NCBI GenBank assembly: GCA_938037185.1
Contig: CALHQK010000026.1
Span: 1 to 16,873, forward strand
Source of the DNA: an uncultured Riemerella sp.
GTDB taxonomy: Bacteria; Bacteroidota; Bacteroidia; Flavobacteriales; Weeksellaceae
Direction: 5' to 3'
Length of the DNA stretch: 16,873 nucleotides
Part shown: one piece after another, positions 7,540-15,155 of the stretch
How the letters are laid out: each line of letters begins with the position of its first letter
Position numbering within the stretch: the stretch's first letter is position 1
Notes under the pieces: model-generated
Database searches by the model: none
The model's input: the letters and a program-made list of their open reading frames with translations, nothing else
Told to the model about the DNA's origin: nothing
Translations under genes and position numbers: made by a program

Positions 7540-9444
7540 ATGAGTAAAATTATAGGAATTGACTTAGGAACAACAAATTCATGTGTGGCAGTAATGGAGG
7601 GTAAAGACCCAGTAGTAATCCCAAATGCAGAAGGAAAAAGAACAACGCCTTCTATCGTAGCATTTACAGAGGATGGCGAAAGAAAAGTGGGAGACCCAGC
7701 TAAAAGACAGGCAGTAACAAACCCAAAGAAAACCATTTACTCTATCAAGAGATTCATAGGAACACAGTTCTCTAAAGATAAAGAGGAAATCTCAAGAGTT
7801 CCATATGAAGTGGTGGCTGGACCAAATGATACTGTAAAAGTAAAAATAGACGATAGAGAATACACAACACAAGAAATCTCTGCGATGATTCTTCAAAAAA
7901 TGAAGAAAACAGCTGAAGATTACCTTGGACAGGAGGTTTCAAGAGCGGTAATTACCGTGCCAGCTTACTTTAATGATGCACAAAGACAAGCAACTAAAGA
8001 AGCAGGAGAAATCGCAGGTCTTAAAGTAGAAAGAATCATCAACGAACCTACGGCAGCAGCTTTGGCTTACGGATTAGACAAAGTAGGTAAAAAAGACATG
8101 AATGTAGTAGTGTTTGACTGTGGTGGTGGTACGCATGATGTCTCTGTATTGGAGATGTATGAAGTGGATGGAAATGCTTCTTTCGAAGTGAAAGCTACAG
8201 ACGGAGATACTCACCTTGGAGGAGATGACTTTGATAATGTAATCATCGACTGGATGGCAGAAGAGTTTAAAAATGAAGAAGGTGTAGATTTAAAAACTGA
8301 CCCTATCGCGCTTCAAAGATTGAAAGAAGCGGCTGAAAAAGCAAAAGTAGAGCTTTCTTCTTCTACACAAACGGAAATCAACCTTCCGTACATCACAGCT
8401 ACGGCTTCTGGACCAAAACACTTGGTGAAAACTTTGACAAGAGCGAAGTTTGAACAATTGGCTCACAACCTTATCGAAAGAACGATAGAACCTTGTAAAT
8501 CAGCTTTGGCTAACGCAGGAATGAGCGTTTCTGATATTGATGAAATTATCTTAGTAGGTGGTTCTACCAGAATTCCAGCAATTCAGGAAGCGGTAGAGAA
8601 ATTCTTCGGAAAAGCGCCTTCTAAAGGAGTAAACCCAGATGAAGTAGTGGCTATCGGTGCGGCTATCCAAGGGGGAGTTCTTACAGGAGATGTGAAAGAT
8701 GTATTGCTATTAGATGTTACGCCGCTTTCTCTCGGAATCGAGACTATGGGGTCTGTATTTACAAAACTAATCGAAGCGAATACGACTATCCCTACAAGAA
8801 AATCAGAGGTGTTCTCTACAGCGGCGGACAATCAGCCAGCAGTTACCATCAGAGTAGGACAAGGGGAAAGACCAATGTTTAATGACAATAAAGAAATCGG
8901 TAGATTTGACTTGGTAGATATTCCACCAGCACCAAGAGGTGTTCCACAAATCGAAGTAACTTTTGATATAGATGCCAATGGTATCCTTAGCGTTTCTGCA
9001 AAGGACAAAGGAACAGGAAAAGAGCAGTCTATCAAGATTCAGGCAAGCTCTGGGCTTTCTGAAGCGGAAATCGAAAGAATGAAAAAAGAAGCTGAAGAAA
9101 ACGCTTCTGCTGATGCGAAGAAAAAAGAAGATGCAGAAGTAATAAACAAAGCTGATGGACTGATTTTCCAAACTGAAAAACAGCTGAAAGAATTTGGAGA
9201 CAAACTTTCTGCAGACAAAAAAGCTGGAATAGAAACAGCGTTAGCAGAGTTGAAAACAGCTTATGAAACTAAAAATGTAGAAGTTATCAAGCCTAAAACA
9301 GAAGCATTAGATGCAGCATGGATGGCGGCCTCTGAAGAGCTCTATAAAGCTCAAGCCGAAGCACAGCCAAATGCAGGTGCAGCAGGCGGTCAGCAGCAAG
9401 GCGGAGACAATGTCCAAGATGCAGATTTTGAAGAAGTAAAATAG
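7540..9444 (+). CDS. dnaK: Molecular chaperone DnaK (Hsp70)
   Basis: This ATP-driven chaperone works with DnaJ and GrpE in the cytoplasm. The 634 residues hold the ATPase domain opening with IIGIDLGTTNSCVAV (about 3-17), a phosphate loop VVFDCGGGTHDVS with the conserved Thr at 198, the inter-domain linker DVLLLDV (387-393), the peptide-binding beta domain, the helical lid, and a Gly/Gln/Ala-rich tail ending DADFEEVK, matching the usual EEVK end. It stands alone, with no dnaJ or grpE beside it. I see no CIRCE-type inverted repeat upstream. The only -7-like element in the 204-base gap is an imperfect ATTCTTTG (7447-7454), and the leader is very AT-rich. It is the last chromosomal gene before the mobile element. 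Confidence 0.97.
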   Translation: MSKIIGIDLGTTNSCVAVMEGKDPVVIPNAEGKRTTPSIVAFTEDGERKVGDPAKRQAVTNPKKTIYSIKRFIGTQFSKDKEEISRVPYEVVAGPNDTVKVKIDDREYTTQEISAMILQKMKKTAEDYLGQEVSRAVITVPAYFNDAQRQATKEAGEIAGLKVERIINEPTAAALAYGLDKVGKKDMNVVVFDCGGGTHDVSVLEMYEVDGNASFEVKATDGDTHLGGDDFDNVIIDWMAEEFKNEEGVDLKTDPIALQRLKEAAEKAKVELSSSTQTEINLPYITATASGPKHLVKTLTRAKFEQLAHNLIERTIEPCKSALANAGMSVSDIDEIILVGGSTRIPAIQEAVEKFFGKAPSKGVNPDEVVAIGAAIQGGVLTGDVKDVLLLDVTPLSLGIETMGSVFTKLIEANTTIPTRKSEVFSTAADNQPAVTIRVGQGERPMFNDNKEIGRFDLVDIPPAPRGVPQIEVTFDIDANGILSVSAKDKGTGKEQSIKIQASSGLSEAEIERMKKEAEENASADAKKKEDAEVINKADGLIFQTEKQLKEFGDKLSADKKAGIETALAELKTAYETKNVEVIKPKTEALDAAWMAASEELYKAQAEAQPNAGAAGGQQQGGDNVQDADFEEVK

Positions 9445-9473
9445 AGATTAGTTATTAACAACTAATAAAAATT

Positions 9474-9519
9474 AAAAACCACTATAAACACTTAGTTTAT
9501 AGTGGTTTTTCTATTTTTT
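9474..9519 (+). terminator. Strong terminator after dnaK
   Basis: A 15-base perfect inverted repeat has arms 9474-9488 and 9496-9510 (core ACCACTATAAA / TTTATAGTGGT) with a 7-base loop, followed by CTATTTTTT. It marks the end of the dnaK unit and lies at, or just outside, the left border of the mobile element. Confidence 0.9.
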
Positions 9520-9556
9520 AATTAATCAAAAATATTTGTTTTTCTCATTTTTTAAT
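9505..9556 (+). repeat. Imperfect direct repeat at the left end of the element
   Basis: GTTTTTCTATTTTTTAAT (9505-9522) recurs as GTTTTTCTCATTTTTTAAT (9538-9556), with a one-base insertion and starts 33 bases apart. The first copy overlaps the tail of the dnaK terminator and the second lies inside the promoter of the integrase operon. It could mark integrase arm-binding sites. The low complexity makes chance possible. Confidence 0.4.
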
Positions 9557-9566
9557 CATAATTTTG
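9535..9566 (+). promoter_or_regulatory. Promoter of the regulator-integrase operon
   Basis: TTTG (9535-9538), 20 bases, then TAATTTTG (9559-9566) gives a full match to the Bacteroidota -33/-7 consensus. A start near 9573 would leave a leader of about 65 bases before the ATG at 9640. Confidence 0.65.
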
Positions 9567-9639
9567 TACCATATTTGTATCGGGTCTTAATTTACTACAA
9601 TGTGGTTCTTAAAACGCTTATGATTCTTAATAGTATAAA

Positions 9640-10212
9640 ATGGGATTTAGTAAACTGAAAATACCAAAGGTTTGTGAACAATGTCAGAAACCATTTGAGG
9701 CAAAAACAATAACAACTCGTTTTTGCTCGCATTCATGTGCGGATAAAAATAGGAAAGAACAAAAAAAGCGAGAGCTAGAATTACAGAAAAAAGAAAAAGT
9801 TTTAGAAAAATATGCAGATAAGATTGCTATTCTGCAACATAGAGAATTAATTTCTGTAAGTGAGGCAGTTGTTTTATTTGGAATTTCAAAAAGTTCTATT
9901 CATAGATTGATTAAGCGAAATGTCATTTGTAGTGTGAATTTGGGAGAACGACTTACGAGAATAAATAAAACAGAATTAGAAAAACTTTTATCTCCAATTA
10001 TTATAAATGAAAATGATAAACAAGAAAAAGAACTTTCTAAAAAATATAAAAAAGAAGATTGCTATACGCTTTCGCAAGTGAGTGAAAAGTTTGCAGCAAA
10101 TCCTTCGACAGTAAATAGCATCATAGAAAGATTTAATATTCCTAAGGAAAAAATAGGGAAATTTGTATATGTTCCAAAGGTTGAAATTGATAAAATATTT
10201 ATTAGACAATGA
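9640..10212 (+). CDS. DNA-binding regulator with a Cys4 finger and two helix-turn-helix segments
   Basis: The 190-residue protein begins with a likely zinc-binding Cys4 site, CEQC (12-15) paired with CSHSC (29-33), followed by a highly charged helix (about 36-65). Two segments look like excisionase/MerR-type helix-turn-helix domains. The first is at 70-118 (ISVSEAVVLFGISKSSIHRL, then ending in a TRINKTELEKLL wing). The second is at 140-187 (YTLSQVSEKFAANPSTVNSI, with VYVPKVEIDKIF). Its stop overlaps the integrase start as ATGA (10209-10212), indicating translational coupling. The pairing with the integrase suggests a role in directing integration or excision, or in controlling the operon. Proteins of this kind occur before integrases in Bacteroidota elements, but I cannot give a named family. 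Confidence 0.75.
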   Translation: MGFSKLKIPKVCEQCQKPFEAKTITTRFCSHSCADKNRKEQKKRELELQKKEKVLEKYADKIAILQHRELISVSEAVVLFGISKSSIHRLIKRNVICSVNLGERLTRINKTELEKLLSPIIINENDKQEKELSKKYKKEDCYTLSQVSEKFAANPSTVNSIIERFNIPKEKIGKFVYVPKVEIDKIFIRQ

Positions 10213-11441
10213 AAGTAAAACCCACAAAATGTACAGTAAGACTTCGTAAGGCAGAATTTAAGAAAGAATGGTATGTTTACGTGGAGTCTTACCCTGTTTA
10301 TGAAGCAAATGAAGAAACACCTAAAAGAGTCAGAGAATATCTCAATAGAAGTGTTAGTTCTGTAGTTTTTGACAAAACTCGCTCAGCAAAAACTGATGAT
10401 AAAGGAAATGTTTCCTATAAACCCAAACGAGATGAAAATGGAGTAATCATTTGTAAAAGTGATTTAGATAAAGAGACAATGTTATTTGCGGATGCAATTC
10501 GTAGAAAATTACAAAAAGAATATGATGAGCAAATTTTATTAGGAGATAATCAACAATTAAAACAGAAAGAATTATTAGAAGAAAATTTTATTTCATATTG
10601 TGAAGAGCTATTGAAGAAAAAACATAAGAATAGTTCAGACTCCATTCGTGTAAATTGGAAAAGGGTAATAAGATTTCTAAAATTGTTTTCAGGAGAAGAA
10701 GTGAAATTTGCACAGATTGACATGAAATTTTCAGAGGATTTTAAAAATTTCTTATTATCTGCTCCTTGTGGGGGGAATAAGAAAGGAACTATATCTGTCA
10801 ATACCTCTGCAACATATTTTTCTATTTTCAAAGCTATTTTAAAACAAGCTTTTATTGATGGATATTTTTTATCAGATTTATCAGGAAAAATAAAAGGTAT
10901 TGCCGATAGAGAGTCAAGAAGAGAATATCTTTCAGAGGAAGAACTAAATATTTTGGCACAAACAGATTGTGATAATGATGTTTTGAAACGAGCTTCACTT
11001 TTCTCTGCTCTTACAGGATTAAGACATTCAGATATTCAAAAAATGAAATGGAAGGAAGTTATAGAAGATAATGGTAAAATAGAACTCCACTTTACTCAGA
11101 AGAAAACTAAAGGAGTAGAATATAAACCCATTTCGAAACAGGCCTTAAAATTATGTGGAGAGAGAAGAAACTTAGAGGATTTAGTTTTTGAAAATTTACC
11201 TGATCCTTCTTGGATTTCTCGCCCTTTGAAAAAGTGGATTGCAAAAGCAGGTATTCACAAAAATATTACTTTTCATTGTTTTAGACACACATTTGCTACC
11301 TTACAATTAGCTAATGGTACAGATATTTACACGGTAAGCAAAATGTTGGGGCATACAAATGTAAATACAACACAAATCTATGCAAAAGTAATTGATGAAA
11401 ATAAAATAAAAGCAGCAGAAGTTATTAAGTTGAATTTTTAA
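10209..11441 (+). CDS. int: Tyrosine recombinase / integrase
   Basis: This 410-residue site-specific recombinase would integrate and excise the element. Residues about 5-110 form an arm-type DNA-binding region with a long charged insert. Residues about 120-225 form the SAM-like core-binding domain (ENFISYCEELLKKKHKNSSD onward). The catalytic domain carries every expected residue: R272 (TGLRHSDI), a lysine near 298 in QKKTKG, H356 and R359 (HCFRHTF), H382 (LGHTNVNTTQ) and the nucleophile Y391. Length and layout match the integrases of Bacteroidota conjugative and mobilizable elements. It reads away from the left end and is translationally coupled to the regulator before it. The symbol is generic. 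Confidence 0.93.
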   Translation: MKVKPTKCTVRLRKAEFKKEWYVYVESYPVYEANEETPKRVREYLNRSVSSVVFDKTRSAKTDDKGNVSYKPKRDENGVIICKSDLDKETMLFADAIRRKLQKEYDEQILLGDNQQLKQKELLEENFISYCEELLKKKHKNSSDSIRVNWKRVIRFLKLFSGEEVKFAQIDMKFSEDFKNFLLSAPCGGNKKGTISVNTSATYFSIFKAILKQAFIDGYFLSDLSGKIKGIADRESRREYLSEEELNILAQTDCDNDVLKRASLFSALTGLRHSDIQKMKWKEVIEDNGKIELHFTQKKTKGVEYKPISKQALKLCGERRNLEDLVFENLPDPSWISRPLKKWIAKAGIHKNITFHCFRHTFATLQLANGTDIYTVSKMLGHTNVNTTQIYAKVIDENKIKAAEVIKLNF

Positions 11442-11451
11442 TTGTAAAACT

Positions 11452-12219
11452 ATGAATATGATACAAGAAAGATATTTAATTTGGGGATCAAGAGAATTAG
11501 CGATTATTATAGTTATGTTTATAGAGATAATAATACCTTTTATGATGAAATTTGAAGTTTATGAAACTAAAACGATTGTTACAATGATTATGATTACAAT
11601 TATATTGTTAGTAATTTTTATTTATTGTAATCTTCAGTTACTTCTGATGGAAATTTTATACTTTATTAAAAATAAAATAAACTCTAAAAAAGTTATAAAT
11701 ATTAATACATTACTTTATAAAACAAAAGATACTATTCCAGCTAATATTATCCCTGCTAATACAGTTTTTCCTGATAGTATCCCTGTAAATACGGCTTCTT
11801 CAGATATAATTAATGATAATATAAATGATGTTAGCATAAGAAAAGCACAAAACAAAAAACGCAAATTTGATATTGCTAAAGAATATATAACAGAAACTTT
11901 TTCTCCATATTGTTCAAATGAAGAAATTGAAAATATTTGTGCTGCTATAATAGATTATTCTAAAGGGGAGACTGATTTTTCAAAATATCCATCCATAGAA
12001 ATTAAGGTACTAAATAATCTTGATTTATATCACTTCGCTTGGAGTATTTGGAATCACTTTAGAGTTGGGAAACAAGATGTGATTGTCAAATTTTTGAAGG
12101 TAATTTTTAAGCAAAAATTATTAGATGTTGATGTGAAAACAATAAAAAGTCATTTGAAAGATGATGAAAACAAAGGAATAGTTAAAATCAAAGAAGATTT
12201 ATCTAAACCTAATGAGTAA
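11452..12219 (+). CDS. Hypothetical membrane protein of the mobile element
   Basis: The 255-residue protein starts 10 bases after the integrase stop and is probably in its operon. Two hydrophobic stretches (about 16-34 and 42-72) would anchor it in the inner membrane. A linker rich in Asn, Ile, Pro, Ser and Thr follows (about 83-125), with the repeated patterns IPAN, IPAN and IPVN. The C-terminal part (about 137-245) is soluble and helical, with the tract YHFAWSIWNHFRVGKQDVI and ending in KSHLKDDENKG. The second half looks like a conserved domain of Bacteroidota elements, but I cannot name it or its function. It could be cargo or an accessory gene. Coding is well supported by length, position and structure. 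Confidence 0.7.
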   Translation: MNMIQERYLIWGSRELAIIIVMFIEIIIPFMMKFEVYETKTIVTMIMITIILLVIFIYCNLQLLLMEILYFIKNKINSKKVININTLLYKTKDTIPANIIPANTVFPDSIPVNTASSDIINDNINDVSIRKAQNKKRKFDIAKEYITETFSPYCSNEEIENICAAIIDYSKGETDFSKYPSIEIKVLNNLDLYHFAWSIWNHFRVGKQDVIVKFLKVIFKQKLLDVDVKTIKSHLKDDENKGIVKIKEDLSKPNE

Positions 12220-12280
12220 AAAAAATAATTAAAAAGAATATTTTTATTGTGTTTTTCTGTGATTCTCTTGTGATTTCTAT

Positions 12281-12330
12281 GTTTTTATGTGTTTTTGTGT
12301 GTTTTTGTGTGTTTTTGTGTGTTTTTCTTA
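12281..12330 (+). repeat. 10-bp GT-rich tandem repeats before the excisionase-like gene
   Basis: The unit GTTTTTGTGT stands three times without change (12291-12320), flanked in register by GTTTTTATGT (12281) and GTTTTTCTTA (12321). A further GTTTTTCTGT lies at 12251. The 10-base period places each copy on the same helix face. The last GTGTTTT can pair with AAAACAC (12338-12344). The array sits just upstream of a -7 element, as expected for an operator or iteron block. Confidence 0.8.
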
Positions 12331-12349
12331 TCACAAATAAAACACTTAT

Positions 12350-12357
12350 TAAGTTTG
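12350..12357 (+). promoter_or_regulatory. -7 element of the excisionase-like gene
   Basis: TAAGTTTG matches TANNTTTG exactly and lies 26 bases before the ATG at 12384. No TTTG is found at the usual -33 distance. That place falls between the 10-bp repeats and the TCACAAAT segment, which may indicate a promoter that needs an activator. Confidence 0.5.
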
Positions 12358-12383
12358 CGCCGTGATTTTAAAATATCAAAATT

Positions 12384-12722
12384 ATGAACGCAAACGAAAT
12401 TTCATTTGAGAACCTGCCTAAAGCAGTTGCTTTTCTATCTCACCAGATAGAAGAATTAAAAACTATTGTAAAAAATAAAGATACAATAGAAATCAATAAC
12501 AAGAAGAATCCTATAAGTATAGATCAGGCTTGTACAATCATAAAAAAGGCTAAACCTACAGTCTATACTTTAGTGAGAAAGCGACAAATTCCACATTATA
12601 AAAATGGGAAAAAGCTCTATTTCTATGAAGATGAACTTTTGGATTGGATTGCTCAAGGAAAAAGAAAGACAATTCAAGAAATAGATGAAATAGCCCATAA
12701 AACTGAAAAAAGGTTCAAGTAA
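12384..12722 (+). CDS. Excisionase-family helix-turn-helix DNA-binding protein
   Basis: The 112-residue protein has a short helical N-terminus (about 10-35) and then an excisionase-type winged helix-turn-helix (about 48-95). ISIDQACTIIKKAKPTVYTL is the helix-turn-helix, followed by VRKRQIPHYKNGKKLYF as the wing and YEDELLDWIAQGK as the closing helix. Such proteins help excision by bending att DNA or act as regulators of element genes. It is separated from the integrase by the membrane protein gene and has its own promoter, preceded by the 10-bp repeats. It stands 23 bases before the helicase gene, so it probably leads the replication operon and may regulate it. Confidence 0.85.
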   Translation: MNANEISFENLPKAVAFLSHQIEELKTIVKNKDTIEINNKKNPISIDQACTIIKKAKPTVYTLVRKRQIPHYKNGKKLYFYEDELLDWIAQGKRKTIQEIDEIAHKTEKRFK

Positions 12723-12745
12723 TTTTAACGTAAAAATGTATCAAT

Positions 12746-13975
12746 ATGGAAGAATTACTTATACCTTACATTCGTGTGGGCACTACCTATTACAAAATTA
12801 TAGAACGTCCACAAATCTCTGGCGACAAAATCACTTCACTCGTTAAGTGGTCAAGAGAAACTATTATCCAAGATCACGGCAAGAAATATGTCTATGACAT
12901 ACCGAAATATGATGGGTTTTGCTGTATTCCCAATCATTTGAAATATCAAAAAACAATTAGAAACTTCTACAATATTTATAATGAAATCCCTTATCAGCCA
13001 AGCGTTTCAGAGGTCTCGATAAATGATATTCCATTTTCCATTTCTTTTATGCAACATATTTTTGGAAATCAAGTAGACTTAGGTCTAGATTATCTGAAAA
13101 TTTTACTGGAAAATCCTACTCAAATTCTTCCTGTTTTATGTTTGGTAAGCAAGGAAAGAGCTACAGGGAAAACCACTTTTCTAAAATGGATGAAAGAAAT
13201 TTTTGGAAGAAATATGACTTACATCAAGGGAGATTCTTTTAATAGTCAATTTAATTCTGATTGGGCTTCAATGTTGATTATAGCCCTTGATGAAGTATTT
13301 TTTGACCGAAAAGAAATTACCGAACGGTTAAAATATCTCTCGACTACCAATAAAGACAAATTAGAAAACAAAGGCAAAGACAGAGAGGAAATTGACTTTT
13401 TTGGAAAATTTATTCTTTGTTCTAATAATGAAGAAAATTTCATACAAATTGATGAGAATGAAATTCGTTTTTGGGTCTTAAAAATTAATCCTATAAGGCT
13501 TGAAAATACTGAGTTTCTTCAAAATCTAATTACAGAAATCCCCTTTTTTCTAAGTTTTTTAATCCATAGAAAATTCCATTCAGAAAAGAAGAGCAGAATG
13601 TGGTTTGCTCCTGAAGAAATAAAAACTAAAGCACTTCAAAAACTTATTCTCAAAAATTCAAATAAGTTGGAATGTAGAATGATAGAGCTCCTTTATGAAT
13701 TTTTTGAATCAAATGAGGAAACAGAAATAGAAGTTGTTCCTCAGGATATTTTGAATATGCTCAATAGAATGTTCCGTCAGTTGCATTATTCCCGAAATGA
13801 TGTGAGAAATGTACTGAAAGAAAAATGGAACTTGGAACCCAAAAAAAACGGATTAACCTACACCCGTTATGACATTGACTATTCAGGAAATTTTTATAAG
13901 AGTAATTCTGTGGGAAGATACTTCAATATTTCCAAAGATTTTATTCTTGAAAAATATGTTGATTTGTCGAATTAA
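12746..13975 (+). CDS. Primase-associated SF3-like helicase / ATPase
   Basis: The 409-residue protein carries a P-loop, SKERATGKTTF (135-145), a Walker B strand MLIIALDEV (176-184, with D182 and E183), and a downstream polar strand FGKFILCSNNEENF (219-232) matching the sensor Asn of superfamily 3 helicases. The final part (about 305-405) looks like a small winged-helix DNA-binding region (PQDILNMLNRMF near 332). Proteins of this type are annotated as primase-helicase or DUF5906-like in plasmids and mobilizable elements, and unwind DNA for element replication. The N-terminal 100 residues show no primase motif. The primase is encoded separately downstream, after the TTGTTGA repeats. That arrangement suggests the element can replicate after excision. 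Confidence 0.85.
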   Translation: MEELLIPYIRVGTTYYKIIERPQISGDKITSLVKWSRETIIQDHGKKYVYDIPKYDGFCCIPNHLKYQKTIRNFYNIYNEIPYQPSVSEVSINDIPFSISFMQHIFGNQVDLGLDYLKILLENPTQILPVLCLVSKERATGKTTFLKWMKEIFGRNMTYIKGDSFNSQFNSDWASMLIIALDEVFFDRKEITERLKYLSTTNKDKLENKGKDREEIDFFGKFILCSNNEENFIQIDENEIRFWVLKINPIRLENTEFLQNLITEIPFFLSFLIHRKFHSEKKSRMWFAPEEIKTKALQKLILKNSNKLECRMIELLYEFFESNEETEIEVVPQDILNMLNRMFRQLHYSRNDVRNVLKEKWNLEPKKNGLTYTRYDIDYSGNFYKSNSVGRYFNISKDFILEKYVDLSN

Positions 13976-14007
13976 GCTACAAATAATTGAATTTTAATTA
14001 AATACCC

Positions 14008-14163
14008 ATTCAACGAAGTATTCAACAAATTTTAAAACCTTGAATTTTGTTGAGCTATTGTTGAATAATCATAAACCTATTTTGTTGAATTGTTGAGTTT
14101 TTGTTGAGTGTATAAAGCACACTTGATAAGATGGTTACATTCTTTATTCAACAATTCAACGAA
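14008..14163. repeat. Nine TTGTTGA-type motifs in both orientations: candidate replication origin
   Basis: Copies of ATTCAACRA or its complement TTGTTGA(A/G) lie at 14008-14017, 14020-14029, 14045-14054, 14056-14066, 14080-14090, 14089-14097, 14098-14108, 14146-14154 and 14154-14163. The pair at 14084-14096 (GTTGAATTGTTGA) is an exact inverted copy of 14148-14160 (TCAACAATTCAAC), with the central 51 bases between them. The array fills the gap between helicase and primase genes and is very AT-rich, as expected for an iteron origin or a binding array for an element-encoded initiator. Confidence 0.7.
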
Positions 14164-14195
14164 AAAACAAATATATTAAACTCAGATAATAACAT

Positions 14196-15044
14196 ATGAA
14201 TTGTAAGCAAGCAAATACTCAGATATCTATTAGAAATGTTTTAGAAAGTTTTTCTCTTTTCCCAAGCAAAGATAATTCTAAGACAGCATTTTATTTTGCT
14301 TTTGATAGAGAAGAAAAAACACCCAGTCTCTTTGTCAATTTTGTAAAGAATATTGCTTTTGACTTCGGAACGGGAAAGAAATACGATATAGTCTCATTAG
14401 TTCAGGGCATCAAACAATGTTCTGTATCTCAAGCCTTAGAATATTTGTCTCAATTTAATTTTTCTTTTAAGGAGCAAATGTACAATATAACTAGGGATGG
14501 AAGTAAATATGAAATATTATCTATTTCAGAGGTTAAACACTACGCCTTAATTCAATATTTAAAAGAAAGAAGAATTGAAAATAACATTCACTTGCTTAAA
14601 GAAATCCATTATAAAATATCTAATAAAAAATATTTTGGAATTGGTTTCAAAAATGATGCTAATGGTTATGAAGTAAGGAATAAATATTCAAAAATTTGTA
14701 TTGGGAGAAAAGACATTACTACAATAAAAAATAAATCAAACAATCTTCGGATTTTCGAAGGATTTATGGATTATCTTTCTTTTAAACAAATGGAAAAAGC
14801 TCTCAAAAAAGCACTATCAGATTATGTGATTTTGAATTCTGTTACAATGATTTTTAAACTTGAAAAAATCATTAAAAGTTATGAGAAAATAGAATTATAT
14901 TTTGATAATGATGAGGCAGGAAATAGGGCAACAAATGAAGTTAAACGATTAAATCCTTATGTTGAAGATAATAGAATATTATATCAAAACTACAAAGATT
15001 TAAATGATTTTATAATGGGCAAAATCTCTTTGCTACGATATTAG
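14196..15044 (+). CDS. Toprim-domain primase with a degenerate CHC2-type N-terminal domain
   Basis: The 282-residue protein resembles the DnaG-like primases of mobilizable elements. The N-terminal part (about 1-85) follows the CHC2 zinc-finger fold: FDREEKTPSLFVNF, then AFDFGTGKKYDIVSLV, where bacterial DnaG has the EKTPSF core and the CFGCG loop. The zinc ligands are absent here. The Toprim domain (about 180-275) has the catalytic Glu in LRIFEGFMDYLSF (E188) and the acidic pair in YFDNDEAGN (D237, D239). It would make primers for replication or for the transferred strand. It follows the repeat array and lies before the mob module. Loss of zinc ligands seems usual for element-borne relatives, so activity is still plausible. 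Confidence 0.85.
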   Translation: MNCKQANTQISIRNVLESFSLFPSKDNSKTAFYFAFDREEKTPSLFVNFVKNIAFDFGTGKKYDIVSLVQGIKQCSVSQALEYLSQFNFSFKEQMYNITRDGSKYEILSISEVKHYALIQYLKERRIENNIHLLKEIHYKISNKKYFGIGFKNDANGYEVRNKYSKICIGRKDITTIKNKSNNLRIFEGFMDYLSFKQMEKALKKALSDYVILNSVTMIFKLEKIIKSYEKIELYFDNDEAGNRATNEVKRLNPYVEDNRILYQNYKDLNDFIMGKISLLRY

Positions 15045-15047
15045 TGC

Positions 15048-15111
15048 AAAAAGTACCCATTGTTTACAAAAAGCGAGGGTGGCTTAATGTAAAATGGGAC
15101 TTTTTGGTTTT
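15048..15111 (+). other. Imperfect inverted repeat before the mob genes: candidate oriT, or terminator of the primase gene
   Basis: The left arm (15048-15068: AAAAAGT-A-CCCATT-G-TTTACA) pairs with the right arm (15088-15105: TGTAAAATGGGACTTTTT), with two unpaired bases on the left. The loop is about 19 bases and contains GCGAGGGTGGCTT, the most GC-rich spot nearby. The position just upstream of mobC and the relaxase gene suits an origin of transfer. The T-rich right side would also suit termination after the primase gene. Confidence 0.55.
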
Positions 15112-15155
15112 TTCCTATCGTCAAAAACATTCTAAAAACGCTAATAAATAAAAGA

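Noticed and set aside
8107..8145. Unusual phosphate loop in DnaK (Cys and His instead of Leu and Phe around GGGT)
   Set aside because: GGGTHD-type loops are, as far as I recall, common in Bacteroidota DnaK. The catalytic Thr and glycines are kept and the protein is full length, so this is normal variation.
9445..9639. tRNA gene as integration target at the left end
   Set aside because: No cloverleaf-like segment or TTCRANNC T-loop was found between the dnaK terminator and the first element gene.
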